From positions 1-19,861 of the forward strand of contig CANNTZ010000045.1 in assembly GCA_947522735.1 (NCBI GenBank): DNA of 19,861 nt. The letters are read 5' to 3'. The DNA is from an uncultured Oscillospiraceae bacterium (GTDB lineage: Bacteria; Bacillota; Clostridia; Oscillospirales; Ruminococcaceae). This document shows, piece after piece, positions 6,870 through 14,092 of this stretch; within the stretch, counting starts at the first letter, position 1; the number at the start of each line of letters is the position of its first letter. The notes under the pieces were generated by a model that was not told the origin of the DNA, searched no databases, and saw only the letters and a program-made list of their open reading frames with translations. The position numbers were made by a program, and so were the translations under genes.

Positions 6870-8483
6870 TCACATAAGGCTCATGACGTTTGCGGTCGCG
6901 TTGAGAGCGTAATTATTGAAAGTAACCGCCATCCCCGGCTCGGCCCCGGCGACGGGCAAAAGCTTTTCCTCAAGCTCCGGGATACTGTCGAGCTTGCCTG
7001 CGGCATAGTCCAGCAGGCGGCGCCGGCAGGCTTCGGTGCGCTGTATGAGGCCGCCGATGCGGAGATCCTGCACGTCGAAGCCGGAGGGCTTGTTATCGGC
7101 AAACCACTGCTTTTCAAACGCCGTGTAGAAAAGCCGGACGCGCTTCACAACCTCTCTGTAGTCGGTTTCGGCAAGCCTGCGGAGCGTCTCGCGGTCGCCG
7201 TTCTCATAAGCGGCGCGGGTGCGGACGCCAAGGTCGTATTTGATAGCCAGCACGGCGCAGAGCTTGGCCTCGGTGTCGAACAGATAGCCGTACCGGCGGG
7301 ATCTTTTAGCAATGGCGCAAAGCCGCTCGGCATATTCGGCATACCTTTTCGCGCCGTCCGCGCAGACGGTGGGATCAAGAAAGCCGTTGAAGTAATCGGA
7401 AAACAGCATATACTTCGAGGGGTTCGGGTGCAGCTCTGCGGAGGGAAGCTCGTTTGGCAGGTCGAGCGCCATGAAATCCTCAAAGGACAGCCCGAACATG
7501 CGGCGGAATCTCTCGTGGATTAGCGCGTCGTCGTCGTTGCCGCGCGCCCTCTCCGCAAGATAGAACAGCGCAGGAAGCTGGCTGAAATGCGAGCACTCGC
7601 CGCCGTCGTCTCCCCACATCGTGAAAACCACGTTGCGCAGCCTGTTTTTGCGGCAGGCGTCAAGAGCGGGCGTCATGCTGGCGATGGATATCCGGTTGAG
7701 TGGGACAAGCCCGCACCAGCTCCAAGCGCCGCCCGCAAACCAGACGTCCTTCGAGAGCTGCAAATGGTTGTAGATCATATCGTCGTAGGAGCCCTCGTCG
7801 GAGTGATAGTAGTCCCAGTATACGGGGATAACTCCGCCGGGCAAGGCGTCCTTCGTCTCCTGCGGGATCTCGGTTCTGCCCATGTAATATCCGCCGTCGT
7901 TAATCGGGCGGAAGAACATGTCCGACCACATCAGCATGGTGTAGCCGTACTTTTGCGCGAGCCCCTGCACCCTGTCAAGGTGGCGTCTGATGCAGACGTT
8001 GGAGGATTCGTAGCCGTGGATGTCAAGGTGTGCGCCGCGGCCAAGCATGTGCGCCTCGTCCATCCCAATGTGGATGCGGCGGGAGTGAAAGCACTCGGAG
8101 AGGGTGGCAAACATGTGGTCGATCAGCTCATAGGTGCGCGGATCGTCGGTGAGCAGGATATCGTCGCAGTCGACAGGAAACGTCTTCCAGCGGATGGCGG
8201 CGTTCAGGTGCGCCAGCGTTTGGATGCAGGGAATCAGCTCTATGCCCATCGAAGCGGCAAAGCTGTCCAGCTCCTTCATCTCGGCGACAGAGTATCTGCC
8301 GCGCATATAGCCGAAGTACGGCTCGCCCTTAACCTCGTAGGTGTCCTCGGTATAGAGCATCACGCAGTTGTAGCCCATCCTTTTGAGCAGCGGGAGAAAT
8401 CTCTTGAGGCCCTCGACGCTCATGACCGCGTTGCGGGACATGTCGATCATCACGCCGAGGCTTTTGAATTTATACCTTGCCAT
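6870..8483 (-). CDS. GH20-family exo-beta-N-acetylhexosaminidase, GcnA-like, intracellular
   Basis: A 537-residue protein with a GH20 TIM barrel (about residues 8-330) followed by a helical C-terminal region. The catalytic Asp-Glu pair of substrate-assisted GH20 enzymes is seen as Asp142-Glu143 in IHIGMDEAHMLG, the form found in the GcnA-like branch. Further barrel motifs are IPCIQTLAHL (about 84-93), MLMWSDMFF and VFTMWGDDGGE. There is no signal peptide or membrane segment, so it should act in the cytoplasm on imported short glycans, releasing terminal GlcNAc or GalNAc. The exact sugar cannot be told. The ATG has AAAGGA 8 bases upstream. It lies downstream of the FGGY kinase on the same strand but has its own strong promoter (8518-8546), so it may be regulated separately from the M42-BtpA-DeoR-kinase operon. 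Confidence 0.87.
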   Translation of the reverse strand: MARYKFKSLGVMIDMSRNAVMSVEGLKRFLPLLKRMGYNCVMLYTEDTYEVKGEPYFGYMRGRYSVAEMKELDSFAASMGIELIPCIQTLAHLNAAIRWKTFPVDCDDILLTDDPRTYELIDHMFATLSECFHSRRIHIGMDEAHMLGRGAHLDIHGYESSNVCIRRHLDRVQGLAQKYGYTMLMWSDMFFRPINDGGYYMGRTEIPQETKDALPGGVIPVYWDYYHSDEGSYDDMIYNHLQLSKDVWFAGGAWSWCGLVPLNRISIASMTPALDACRKNRLRNVVFTMWGDDGGECSHFSQLPALFYLAERARGNDDDALIHERFRRMFGLSFEDFMALDLPNELPSAELHPNPSKYMLFSDYFNGFLDPTVCADGAKRYAEYAERLCAIAKRSRRYGYLFDTEAKLCAVLAIKYDLGVRTRAAYENGDRETLRRLAETDYREVVKRVRLFYTAFEKQWFADNKPSGFDVQDLRIGGLIQRTEACRRRLLDYAAGKLDSIPELEEKLLPVAGAEPGMAVTFNNYALNATANVMSLM

Positions 8484-8517
8484 AGCAGTATCCTTTCAGA
8501 CGTTTAATATATCAATA

Positions 8518-8546
8518 ATTATATCCATAGAGTTAGATAAAGTCAA
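8518..8546 (-). promoter_or_regulatory. Promoter of the GH20 gene
   Basis: On the minus strand TTGACT (8546-8541), a 17-base spacer, and TATAAT (8523-8518). The leader would be about 28 bases. The -35 box begins one base after the foot of the hairpin at 8548-8582. Confidence 0.82.
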
Positions 8547-8547
8547 T

Positions 8548-8582
8548 CCCCCCACCGCGCCGGTATCCGGTGCGGCGGGGGG
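8548..8582 (-). terminator. Strong GC hairpin after the FGGY kinase gene, possible terminator
   Basis: CCCCCC/GGGGGG arms enclose CCGC...GCGG and CCGG...CCGG steps around a 3-base loop, about 16 pairs with one mismatch. It starts 14 bases after the kinase stop codon. It lacks a T-run (ATTGACTTT follows), so termination may be partial. It lies directly against the GH20 -35 box. Confidence 0.55.
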
Positions 8583-8596
8583 ATAAAGGCCGTGCC

Positions 8597-10141
8597 TCAC
8601 CGCAGCTCCCCCGCGGCCTGCATCAGGTCCTTTGTGCGCTCGTAAAGCTCGCGGTATATGCGGCTCCCGCGCTCGTAAAGCGCTGCGTATTCCGCGCGCG
8701 GCGTCACCGTCCGGACTATGCGGTTCCAGCCCTTCAGCCGGGAGACGTCGCTTACGGCTCCTGTGGCGGCGGCGCAGAGCATCGCGTCGCCGAAGGAGGC
8801 TCCGGTCGTTATCTCCGGGATACAGTGCTCGCAGCCGGTGACGTCGCTCATGATCTGCATCCACTCAGGGCTTTTGGTGCCGCCGCCAACCGCCGTCACA
8901 CGCTCCGGCGCACAGCCCATCGCGCGCATGACCTCGAAGTTCTGCCGCAGCCCGTAGCCGACGCCCTCAAGCGCCGCGCGAAGCACATGCGCGCGGGTGT
9001 GAGCGAGCGTCAGCCCGAAGATCATCCCCCTGGCGCTCGCATCCATTATGGGCATACGCTCGCCGGCGAAATAGGGCAGCACAAAGACGCCGCCGGAGCC
9101 GGGAGGAACGGTGTCCGCCTCGGCAAAAAGCGCGTCGTAGGCATTGATGCGCCCCTGCGCCTCCGGCTCAAGAAGCTCCTTGCCGAGGTTATCGCGCAGC
9201 CAGCGGGTCAGCGAGCCGGTGGTTGCCATTCCGGCAAGCACGCAGCCGGAATCGCCAAAGAGGAAATACGCCTTCCACAGCGGGTTGTCGCGGATAATGA
9301 CGGACGGCGTGACACGGTTGACAAACAGGCTCGAGCCGTACATGACCATCGTATCTCCCGGCTCGAACACGCCGACGCTCAGCGCCTCCGCTCCGGCGTC
9401 GGTCGCGCCGCAGACGACCGGAGTGCCCTCGGCAAGCCCCGTCTCGTGCGCGGCGCGCGCAGTCACCGTGCCGATAAAGGACGACGGCGGAGCGATGCGT
9501 GGCAGACGGTCAAGGCCCTCCTCGCCGAGGATGCGGCGGCACATCTCCGCGTCCCAATCGCGCGCGGCGCAGTTGAACAGCGGCGTCGAAAAGAATACGG
9601 AGTAGCTGTCGATGAAGTTGTTCCCGGTCAGCCGGAGGTTGATATAGCCCTGTGCAAAGGTGAAGCGGCGCGCGCGCGCAAAGACGTCCGGCTCGTTGCG
9701 GCGCAGCCAAAGCAGCTTGGGGCCATAGGAATCCACCGACGGCAGCTCGCCGCAGACGTCGAGCAGCTTATCGCGTCCAAATTCGCGGATAATATCGTCA
9801 ATCTCGCGGGTGCTGCGGGTATCTATGCCATAGAGGATGGCGGGGCGCAGCGGCCGGTCGTCCGCGTCCACGGCGACAAGCCCGCAGGATACGGCGCTGC
9901 AACAGACCGCTGCGACGTCGCGCGGACACACGCCGTCCGTTTCAAGCAGTCCGCGGATTATCGCGCAGACGTCGCGCCACCAGACGCCCTCCGGGTCGTG
10001 CTCGGCCCAGCCGGGCTGCGGGACGCTCAGCGTGTGCCTCATTATACGGGAAGCGAGTATGCGTCCGTGAAGGTCGGTGACAACGCCCTTGGATTCGTAG
10101 GTTCCGACGTCCACGCCGATAAAATATTTTTCCACAGTCAT
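8597..10141 (-). CDS. FGGY-family carbohydrate kinase (xylulokinase-like)
   Basis: A 514-residue two-domain ATP-dependent sugar kinase of normal FGGY length. The N-terminal phosphate loop is VDVGTYESKG (about residues 10-19). The catalytic aspartate lies in GATDAGAEALSVG at the start of the C-terminal domain, and FGGY signature 2 and the adenosine site are seen in LEGVGYGLRQ and VTAVGGGTKSPEW. It should phosphorylate a free sugar or polyol in the cytoplasm; the substrate (xylulose, gluconate, ribulose or another) cannot be assigned. The ATG at 10141 is only one base from GGAGG. A GTG two codons later (10135) has ideal spacing and is a credible alternative. It follows the DeoR gene by 18 bases and is the last gene of the M42-BtpA-DeoR-kinase operon. 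Confidence 0.92.
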   Translation of the reverse strand: MTVEKYFIGVDVGTYESKGVVTDLHGRILASRIMRHTLSVPQPGWAEHDPEGVWWRDVCAIIRGLLETDGVCPRDVAAVCCSAVSCGLVAVDADDRPLRPAILYGIDTRSTREIDDIIREFGRDKLLDVCGELPSVDSYGPKLLWLRRNEPDVFARARRFTFAQGYINLRLTGNNFIDSYSVFFSTPLFNCAARDWDAEMCRRILGEEGLDRLPRIAPPSSFIGTVTARAAHETGLAEGTPVVCGATDAGAEALSVGVFEPGDTMVMYGSSLFVNRVTPSVIIRDNPLWKAYFLFGDSGCVLAGMATTGSLTRWLRDNLGKELLEPEAQGRINAYDALFAEADTVPPGSGGVFVLPYFAGERMPIMDASARGMIFGLTLAHTRAHVLRAALEGVGYGLRQNFEVMRAMGCAPERVTAVGGGTKSPEWMQIMSDVTGCEHCIPEITTGASFGDAMLCAAATGAVSDVSRLKGWNRIVRTVTPRAEYAALYERGSRIYRELYERTKDLMQAAGELR

Positions 10142-10159
10142 CCCTCCGCAGTTTTGGCT

Positions 10160-10948
10160 TCAGCAGCTCGTCAGCTCGACTCCGGCGCGGGCAAAGAGCT
10201 CGCGGCAGCTCTCCTCCCGGCAGTCGGTGACGGCGCCGGAAATATTCTTCAGCTCCTCCGGCGAAAAGACCAGCGAGAACGCGCGTTTGCCGAATTTGCT
10301 GCCGTCGAACAGCAGATAGCTTTCGTCGGCGCACGCCGCCATCGCGCGCTTGATCTCCGTTTCGCCCGCAAGACGGTTTGACATGCCAAATTCCGCGTCT
10401 ATCGCGTCGCAGCCGATGAAAGCACGGTTGACGTGCAGGCGGCGGTAAAAATCGACCGTGCCGCTGCCGGTCAGCGTAAAAACCCCCGGCTCAAGCGTCC
10501 CTCCCGCGACAATCAGCTCCGCGCAGCCGGAACACGCTATCTCGTAGGCGATGAGCACGTCGTGTGTGACTACGGTCAGATTGCGGCGCGGCTCCCCGGC
10601 CAGACAGCGCGCCAGCTCGCAGCAGGTGGTTCCGGCGTCCAGCAGGATTATGTCGTTGTCGTTGACGAGCGCGGCCGCGCGCCTGGCTATCCGTCGCTTT
10701 TCCGCGGAATTGACTGCGACCTTGGCGCTGAACGGCGTCTCATAGCTCAGCTTGTTTTCGAGCGACAGCACACCGCCGTGGGCTCTGGCCGCCAATCCCT
10801 TTTCCACCAGCGCGTCAATGTCGCGCCGGACCGTCACCTTTGAGACGTCGAACTTCTCGCTGAGCTCGCCGACGTCCGCGCGGCCGTTGAGGCGGATGTA
10901 GTCCGCCATCAGCCGCAGCCGTTCCTCCTGAAACAGTGTCTTTTCCAA
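10160..10948 (-). CDS. DeoR-family transcriptional repressor
   Basis: A 262-residue regulator. The N-terminal winged helix-turn-helix spans about residues 8-60 (VGELSEKFDVSKVTVRRDID), followed by the DeoR C-terminal sugar-phosphate sensor domain, with the typical DNDIILLDAGTTCCELA (about 95-111) and GCDAIDAEFGMSN motifs. Family members normally repress their own catabolic operon and release DNA on binding a phosphorylated sugar, here plausibly the product of the adjacent kinase. The start is a TTG at 10948 with GGGGGA 7 bases upstream; no ATG upstream fits. A TTG start would keep the repressor level low relative to the other operon genes. It lies 44 bases after the BtpA-family gene and 18 before the kinase. 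It matches SgcR of the E. coli sgc cluster in family and context. Confidence 0.92.
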   Translation of the reverse strand: MEKTLFQEERLRLMADYIRLNGRADVGELSEKFDVSKVTVRRDIDALVEKGLAARAHGGVLSLENKLSYETPFSAKVAVNSAEKRRIARRAAALVNDNDIILLDAGTTCCELARCLAGEPRRNLTVVTHDVLIAYEIACSGCAELIVAGGTLEPGVFTLTGSGTVDFYRRLHVNRAFIGCDAIDAEFGMSNRLAGETEIKRAMAACADESYLLFDGSKFGKRAFSLVFSPEELKNISGAVTDCREESCRELFARAGVELTSC

Positions 10949-10992
10949 TTGTTATCCCCCGATATGCCTTTACGCTTTTTAATGCCCTGCTG

Positions 10993-11817
10993 TCATTCGC
11001 CGCGAAACTCGCGAACCCTCCTCATGAACGCCTCTACTCGCTCCTCGTCCACGAGATTCTCAAATTTGCCGTCGTATTTGAAGGTTGTGCCGACGACCGC
11101 GCCATCGGACGCGCCAAGCTGCTCGGCGACGTTTTCGGGACGCACGCCGGTGTTGCAGAACAGCGGCGTATGCTTGAGGGCAGAGCGCGCGCGGGTCAGC
11201 GTCTGGGTGTCGGTGTTGGCTCCGGCGATAAGCCCGGAGACGCAGATGACGTCCGGCCGGCAGTTGAACTCGGTGCTGCGCGCTATATCCTCGATGCTGC
11301 GGTTGCCGAGATATGAGGCGGCCTCCGGGACGATGTTGAAGATAAGCTTCACATTCGATGCGCCGATGCGCTGGCGGCGGCGGGAAAGCTCTCCGCAGTT
11401 GGTGTTCCACAGGCCGAAGTCGCTTGCGTAAACGCCGCTCATTATCTCGCGGACAAACCTTGCGCCGGTGGCGGCGGCAAGCTCGATGGAGGCGACGCCG
11501 TCCCAGAGCACGTTGACGCCGAAGGGCACGGTGATATCGCGGCGCAGCTCGCCGATGACGCGTGCCATGCACATCGCGTTGATGGGCTCGGTTCTGGTGA
11601 GATACGGCAGGCTGAACTCGTTGGAGAACATGACCGCATCGACGCCGCCGTTTTGCAGCGCGATCAGGTCGCGGCGGGCAAGCTCTACCACCTTCTCCAT
11701 CGAGCCCTCGGAAAGGTCTGTCTCAAATCCGGGGTCTCCCTTCATCGCGCGCAGGTGGCACATCGCGACGATGGGCTTTTCGTTGCCAAAGGTCTCTTTC
11801 ATCCAGGAAGCGTTCAT
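10993..11817 (-). CDS. BtpA/SgcQ-family TIM-barrel protein
   Basis: A 274-residue protein matching the BtpA/SgcQ family along its whole length: KPIVAMCHLRAMKGDPGF at the N-terminus, VDAVMFSNEFSLPY, VPFGVNVLWDG, GARFVREIMSGVYASDFG, a C-terminal VICVSGLIAG and the phosphate-cup-like VVGTTFK. BtpA was named for a role in photosystem I accumulation in cyanobacteria; the bacterial operon members are of unknown enzymatic function. The fold and motifs suggest a phosphorylated-sugar or nucleotide substrate, which is inference. The frame is open far upstream (to 12084), but that part is the shadow of the M42 gene; the ATG at 11817 has AAGGAG 9 bases before it and starts the conserved region. It lies 31 bases after the M42 stop. 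Confidence 0.88.
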   Translation of the reverse strand: MNASWMKETFGNEKPIVAMCHLRAMKGDPGFETDLSEGSMEKVVELARRDLIALQNGGVDAVMFSNEFSLPYLTRTEPINAMCMARVIGELRRDITVPFGVNVLWDGVASIELAAATGARFVREIMSGVYASDFGLWNTNCGELSRRRQRIGASNVKLIFNIVPEAASYLGNRSIEDIARSTEFNCRPDVICVSGLIAGANTDTQTLTRARSALKHTPLFCNTGVRPENVAEQLGASDGAVVGTTFKYDGKFENLVDEERVEAFMRRVREFRGE

Positions 11818-11848
11818 GTCTGTGGTCTCCTTCATTATAATATCGGGT

Positions 11849-12946
11849 TTATATGCGGTAGCGCGCCGGGTCGAAGCCGGAATCGAGCCGCTCGAGTGTG
11901 GCCGCGACGAGCTGCGCGAGCCGGAGGATATCCTCGGTGTCGCAGACCTCGACCGGCGAATGGGTGTAGCGCGCCGGAAAGGCCAGCTCGACGCAGGCGA
12001 CGCCGTCGTTTTCAAGCTGGAGGTAGGAGGCGTCGGTGAGGATACCGGTCGAGGCGAAGCGCTGGAGCGGCAGGCCGCGTTCAAGCGCCGCCGCCTTGAC
12101 GCTGTTCATCAGCCCTCGGTGCGAGAGGGTGCCGTTGAGTGTGCCGCGCCCGTGAAAGGAATAGGCTGTGAGCACGGGGCCGCCGGAGAGTGCGGTCTCG
12201 AAGCGCCCGGCGCTCTCGGGCGTGTCGCCGGTCAGGCAGACGTCCAGCGCTATGCCAACGTCCGGTGCAATGGAGCGCGCCGCCACCATCGCTCCGCGCA
12301 GGTTGAACTCCTCCCACACGGTGCCGACGATATATAGGTTGCAGGGAGGCGGGTCTCTGCGGGCGAGCCGGGCTATCTCGACAAGCGCAGCGCAGCCTCC
12401 GCGATCGTCGATGGCCGTGCCGGACACGCGGGAGCCGAGCAGCTCCCGGAACCTCGGGCGATACGCCGCAAAGCAGCCGATCTCTATCCCCGCAGCTCGA
12501 ACCTCCTCCGCGCTCGTGGCGCCGATATCGACGGCGAGCGCGCCGATGGTATCCACGCGCAGCTTTTCCTCGGCAGTCATGCCGTGGTGGGATTTTATGC
12601 CGATAACGCCGTCCACCCTTTCGCCGTCCTCGGTGAGGATAGAAACCTCAAGCGCCGGGAGCGCCTTTTCCGGAATCCCGCCAAGACGGTCAATCCGGAT
12701 GAGGCCGTTCGGTTCGATGCTGCGCACGACGAAGCCGACCGAGTCCATGTGCGCGAACACCATCACGTTGAGCGGCTCGTCGTCGGTGCCGCCGATGAAG
12801 CCGACGACATTTCCGGCACGGTCGCAGGAGACGTCGTCACAGTAGGGCGACAGCTCGTCGCCGAGCGCGGCGGCCATCATGCCCTCGTAGCCGGACGGCG
12901 CGAGCGTGAGACAGAATCGCCTGAGTATTCCGCCGATATCTGACAT
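11849..12946 (-). CDS. M42-family metallopeptidase (SgcX/endoglucanase-like di-zinc hydrolase)
   Basis: A 365-residue M42 enzyme. The di-metal site is complete: His66 with Asp68 in AHMDSVG, the bridging Asp180 in TAIDDRGG, catalytic Glu212 and ligand Glu213 in VWEEFNLRG, Asp235 in ALDVCLTGD and a late His in ARYTHSP. An insert of about 110 residues after the first histidine is the M42 PA-like lid that drives dodecamer assembly. M42 members are aminopeptidases, but some in sugar operons, such as E. coli SgcX, were called endoglucanases on weak grounds; the substrate here may be a glycopeptide or amide-linked sugar. It has no signal peptide. A GGAGG lies 8 bases before the ATG. First gene of the operon, with its own promoter at 12990-13018. 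Confidence 0.93.
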   Translation of the reverse strand: MSDIGGILRRFCLTLAPSGYEGMMAAALGDELSPYCDDVSCDRAGNVVGFIGGTDDEPLNVMVFAHMDSVGFVVRSIEPNGLIRIDRLGGIPEKALPALEVSILTEDGERVDGVIGIKSHHGMTAEEKLRVDTIGALAVDIGATSAEEVRAAGIEIGCFAAYRPRFRELLGSRVSGTAIDDRGGCAALVEIARLARRDPPPCNLYIVGTVWEEFNLRGAMVAARSIAPDVGIALDVCLTGDTPESAGRFETALSGGPVLTAYSFHGRGTLNGTLSHRGLMNSVKAAALERGLPLQRFASTGILTDASYLQLENDGVACVELAFPARYTHSPVEVCDTEDILRLAQLVAATLERLDSGFDPARYRI

Positions 12947-12989
12947 TTATCATTCCTCCGTTTCAGTTGCGGTTCAATATTCCAGCTCA

Positions 12990-13018
12990 ATTATAGCATA
13001 CAAAATAAAAAGCGTCAA
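12990..13018 (-). promoter_or_regulatory. Promoter of the M42-BtpA-DeoR-kinase operon
   Basis: On the minus strand TTGACG (13018-13013), 17 bases, and a perfect TATAAT (12995-12990) with a TG for an extended -10. The leader would be about 37 bases. A palindrome covers its -35 (13011-13030). Confidence 0.85.
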
Positions 13019-13030
13019 TACATAAACGCT
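13011..13030. promoter_or_regulatory. Candidate operator over the M42 operon -35 box
   Basis: AGCGT-(10 bases)-ACGCT is an inverted repeat overlapping the -35. On the minus strand TTTATG recurs 10 bases apart (TTTATGAGCG then TTTATGTATT), the tandem half-site style often used by DeoR-type repressors. The DeoR protein of this operon is the natural candidate to bind it. Confidence 0.4.
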
Positions 13031-13266
13031 CATAAAAAATCAGAAATAATCACAAACAACAGGCATAGCTGCTCTCGAGGAGTGCGTCCGGGGAATATAC
13101 GCGCCTCCCCCGGATGATAGAGAACCATCCAATCCGCTAAGCGGAGCACGGCGACGGCTCCCGGCTGGCGCAGCTTCCTTTGACCCCCGTTAACGGAGCG
13201 CAAAACGTCCTGCTCCCGGCATATCGGCTTTGCCTCCGTCCCGGCAAGGATGAACGAAGGGCCGCT
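13030..13266 (-). other. Open frame without a start codon, unknown status
   Basis: The 13040-13336 gap between the M42 operon and the GNAT gene has no complete gene. One minus-strand frame is open for 78 codons and reads like protein (PSFILAGTEAKPICRE near its beginning, LADWMVLYHPGEAR in the middle), but it has no ATG, GTG or TTG with a ribosome site near its beginning. It also carries short GC inverted repeats (TCCGGGG/CCCCGGA at 13087-13114, TCCGC/GCGGA at 13133-13145, CCGTTAACGG at 13187-13196). It may be a gene remnant, a dispersed intergenic repeat or a structured RNA; I could not decide. Confidence 0.25.
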
Positions 13267-13336
13267 TTATTATTGGGAAGGCGACGGATTTTTCACGGCT
13301 ATGGCCGCAATTTATCCGGCCAAGAGCCCTGCGCAT

Positions 13337-13372
13337 AAAAAAACAGGCTGACCGCTCCGCGCTGTCAGCCTG
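13337..13372 (-). terminator. Rho-independent terminator of the GNAT gene
   Basis: On the minus strand CAGGCTGA pairs with TCAGCCTG around a GC-rich loop and is followed by seven T residues; it lies 19 bases past the stop codon. Confidence 0.9.
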
Positions 13373-13391
13373 ATATCGGGCTCCCGGCCAT

Positions 13392-13946
13392 TTATATGAG
13401 GTTCTGTTCACCGGCAGCAGGACACGCCTCGTGGAGCCCGCAGCCGTTCGGCTCAAAGACCAGCTCCATCTCCACACAGCTCCAATCCTCGCCCATCACG
13501 TGATACGTCTCCGTTTTTTCCGATGCGACCTCCACAAACCCCACCGCTCTATAGCAGCAACGGGCCGGTCGGTTGTCCTCAAACACGCCCAGCGACACCC
13601 TTTTCGCACCGTATATCTCGCGCGCAAGCTTGAGCGCCAGCCGGAGCAGCTCTTTTCCATAGCCCCTTCCGCGCTTTTGAGCGTCCACGATGACAAAGCC
13701 GACGCGCAGCTCGCCGGGCGCCTCTCCGGGCCGGCGCAGCGTGAAAAAGCCGGCCGGCTCTCCGTCCTCCACCGCCGTAAAAGCCGTCAGCCCGCTCATC
13801 CTGTTGATGAACTGTACGGCGGTAAGCGGATAATCGCCCAGCACGCCCGCGGTCCACCTGTAAAACGTCCTCTCATCTCCGCACCACGACAGAATACGCT
13901 CCGCGTCGTTCTCCCTATAGGGTCTCAAATCAAGCAATTTCTCCAT
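13392..13946 (-). CDS. GNAT-family N-acetyltransferase
   Basis: A 184-residue acetyl-CoA-dependent acetyltransferase of the GNAT fold. The acetyl-CoA pyrophosphate loop (motif A) is KRGRGYGKELL at residues 91-101, preceded by the central strand ELRVGFVIVDAQ. Motif B is seen as EDNRPARCCYRAVGF at 123-137, with the family asparagine at 125. It resembles the RimJ/RimL-like branch, which acts on protein N-termini or small amines, but the substrate cannot be assigned. The ATG at 13946 touches its AAAGGAG site, so a TTG three codons later (13937) has better spacing and may be the true start. The gene stands alone between the isomerase gene and its own terminator; a weak TATATT is the only promoter-like element in the upstream gap, so read-through from the isomerase gene is possible. 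Confidence 0.85.
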   Translation of the reverse strand: MEKLLDLRPYRENDAERILSWCGDERTFYRWTAGVLGDYPLTAVQFINRMSGLTAFTAVEDGEPAGFFTLRRPGEAPGELRVGFVIVDAQKRGRGYGKELLRLALKLAREIYGAKRVSLGVFEDNRPARCCYRAVGFVEVASEKTETYHVMGEDWSCVEMELVFEPNGCGLHEACPAAGEQNLI

Positions 13947-14029
13947 CTCCTTTCAAGGCTGCCTCTCTCACCGCTCCGTTACCGGAAATATAGCGGAAAG
14001 CCGCGAAAAAATCCGTCTGCTGCAAGCAT

Positions 14030-14064
14030 TAACGCCCGGAAGGCTTCAAAAGCTCCGGGCGTTA
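14030..14064 (-). terminator. Hairpin after the isomerase gene, possible terminator
   Basis: TAACGCCCGGA and TCCGGGCGTTA form an 11-pair perfect stem with a further GCTT/AAGC inner pairing, 28 bases past the isomerase stop. No T-run follows directly on either strand, so strength is uncertain. Confidence 0.5.
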
Positions 14065-14092
14065 GCGCGTTTACACCGGTCATCCTTCGCGC

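Noticed and set aside
6607..6873. An 88-codon minus-strand frame after the GH20 gene
   Set aside because: It contains the whole bidirectional terminator and matches no family I know.
7587..8507. A 306-codon plus-strand frame across the GH20 gene
   Set aside because: Low-complexity Val/Ala/His shadow of the GH20 gene; its end runs into the GH20 promoter.
8570..10381. A 603-codon plus-strand open frame across the FGGY kinase gene
   Set aside because: It is antisense to a well-supported kinase, is rich in Arg/Ala/His as expected of a GC-rich shadow frame, and has no recognisable domain.
11818..12084. N-terminal extension of the BtpA-family frame up to 12084
   Set aside because: This part overlaps the M42 gene in another frame, is Ser/Arg/Pro-rich, and a good ribosome site points to the ATG at 11817.
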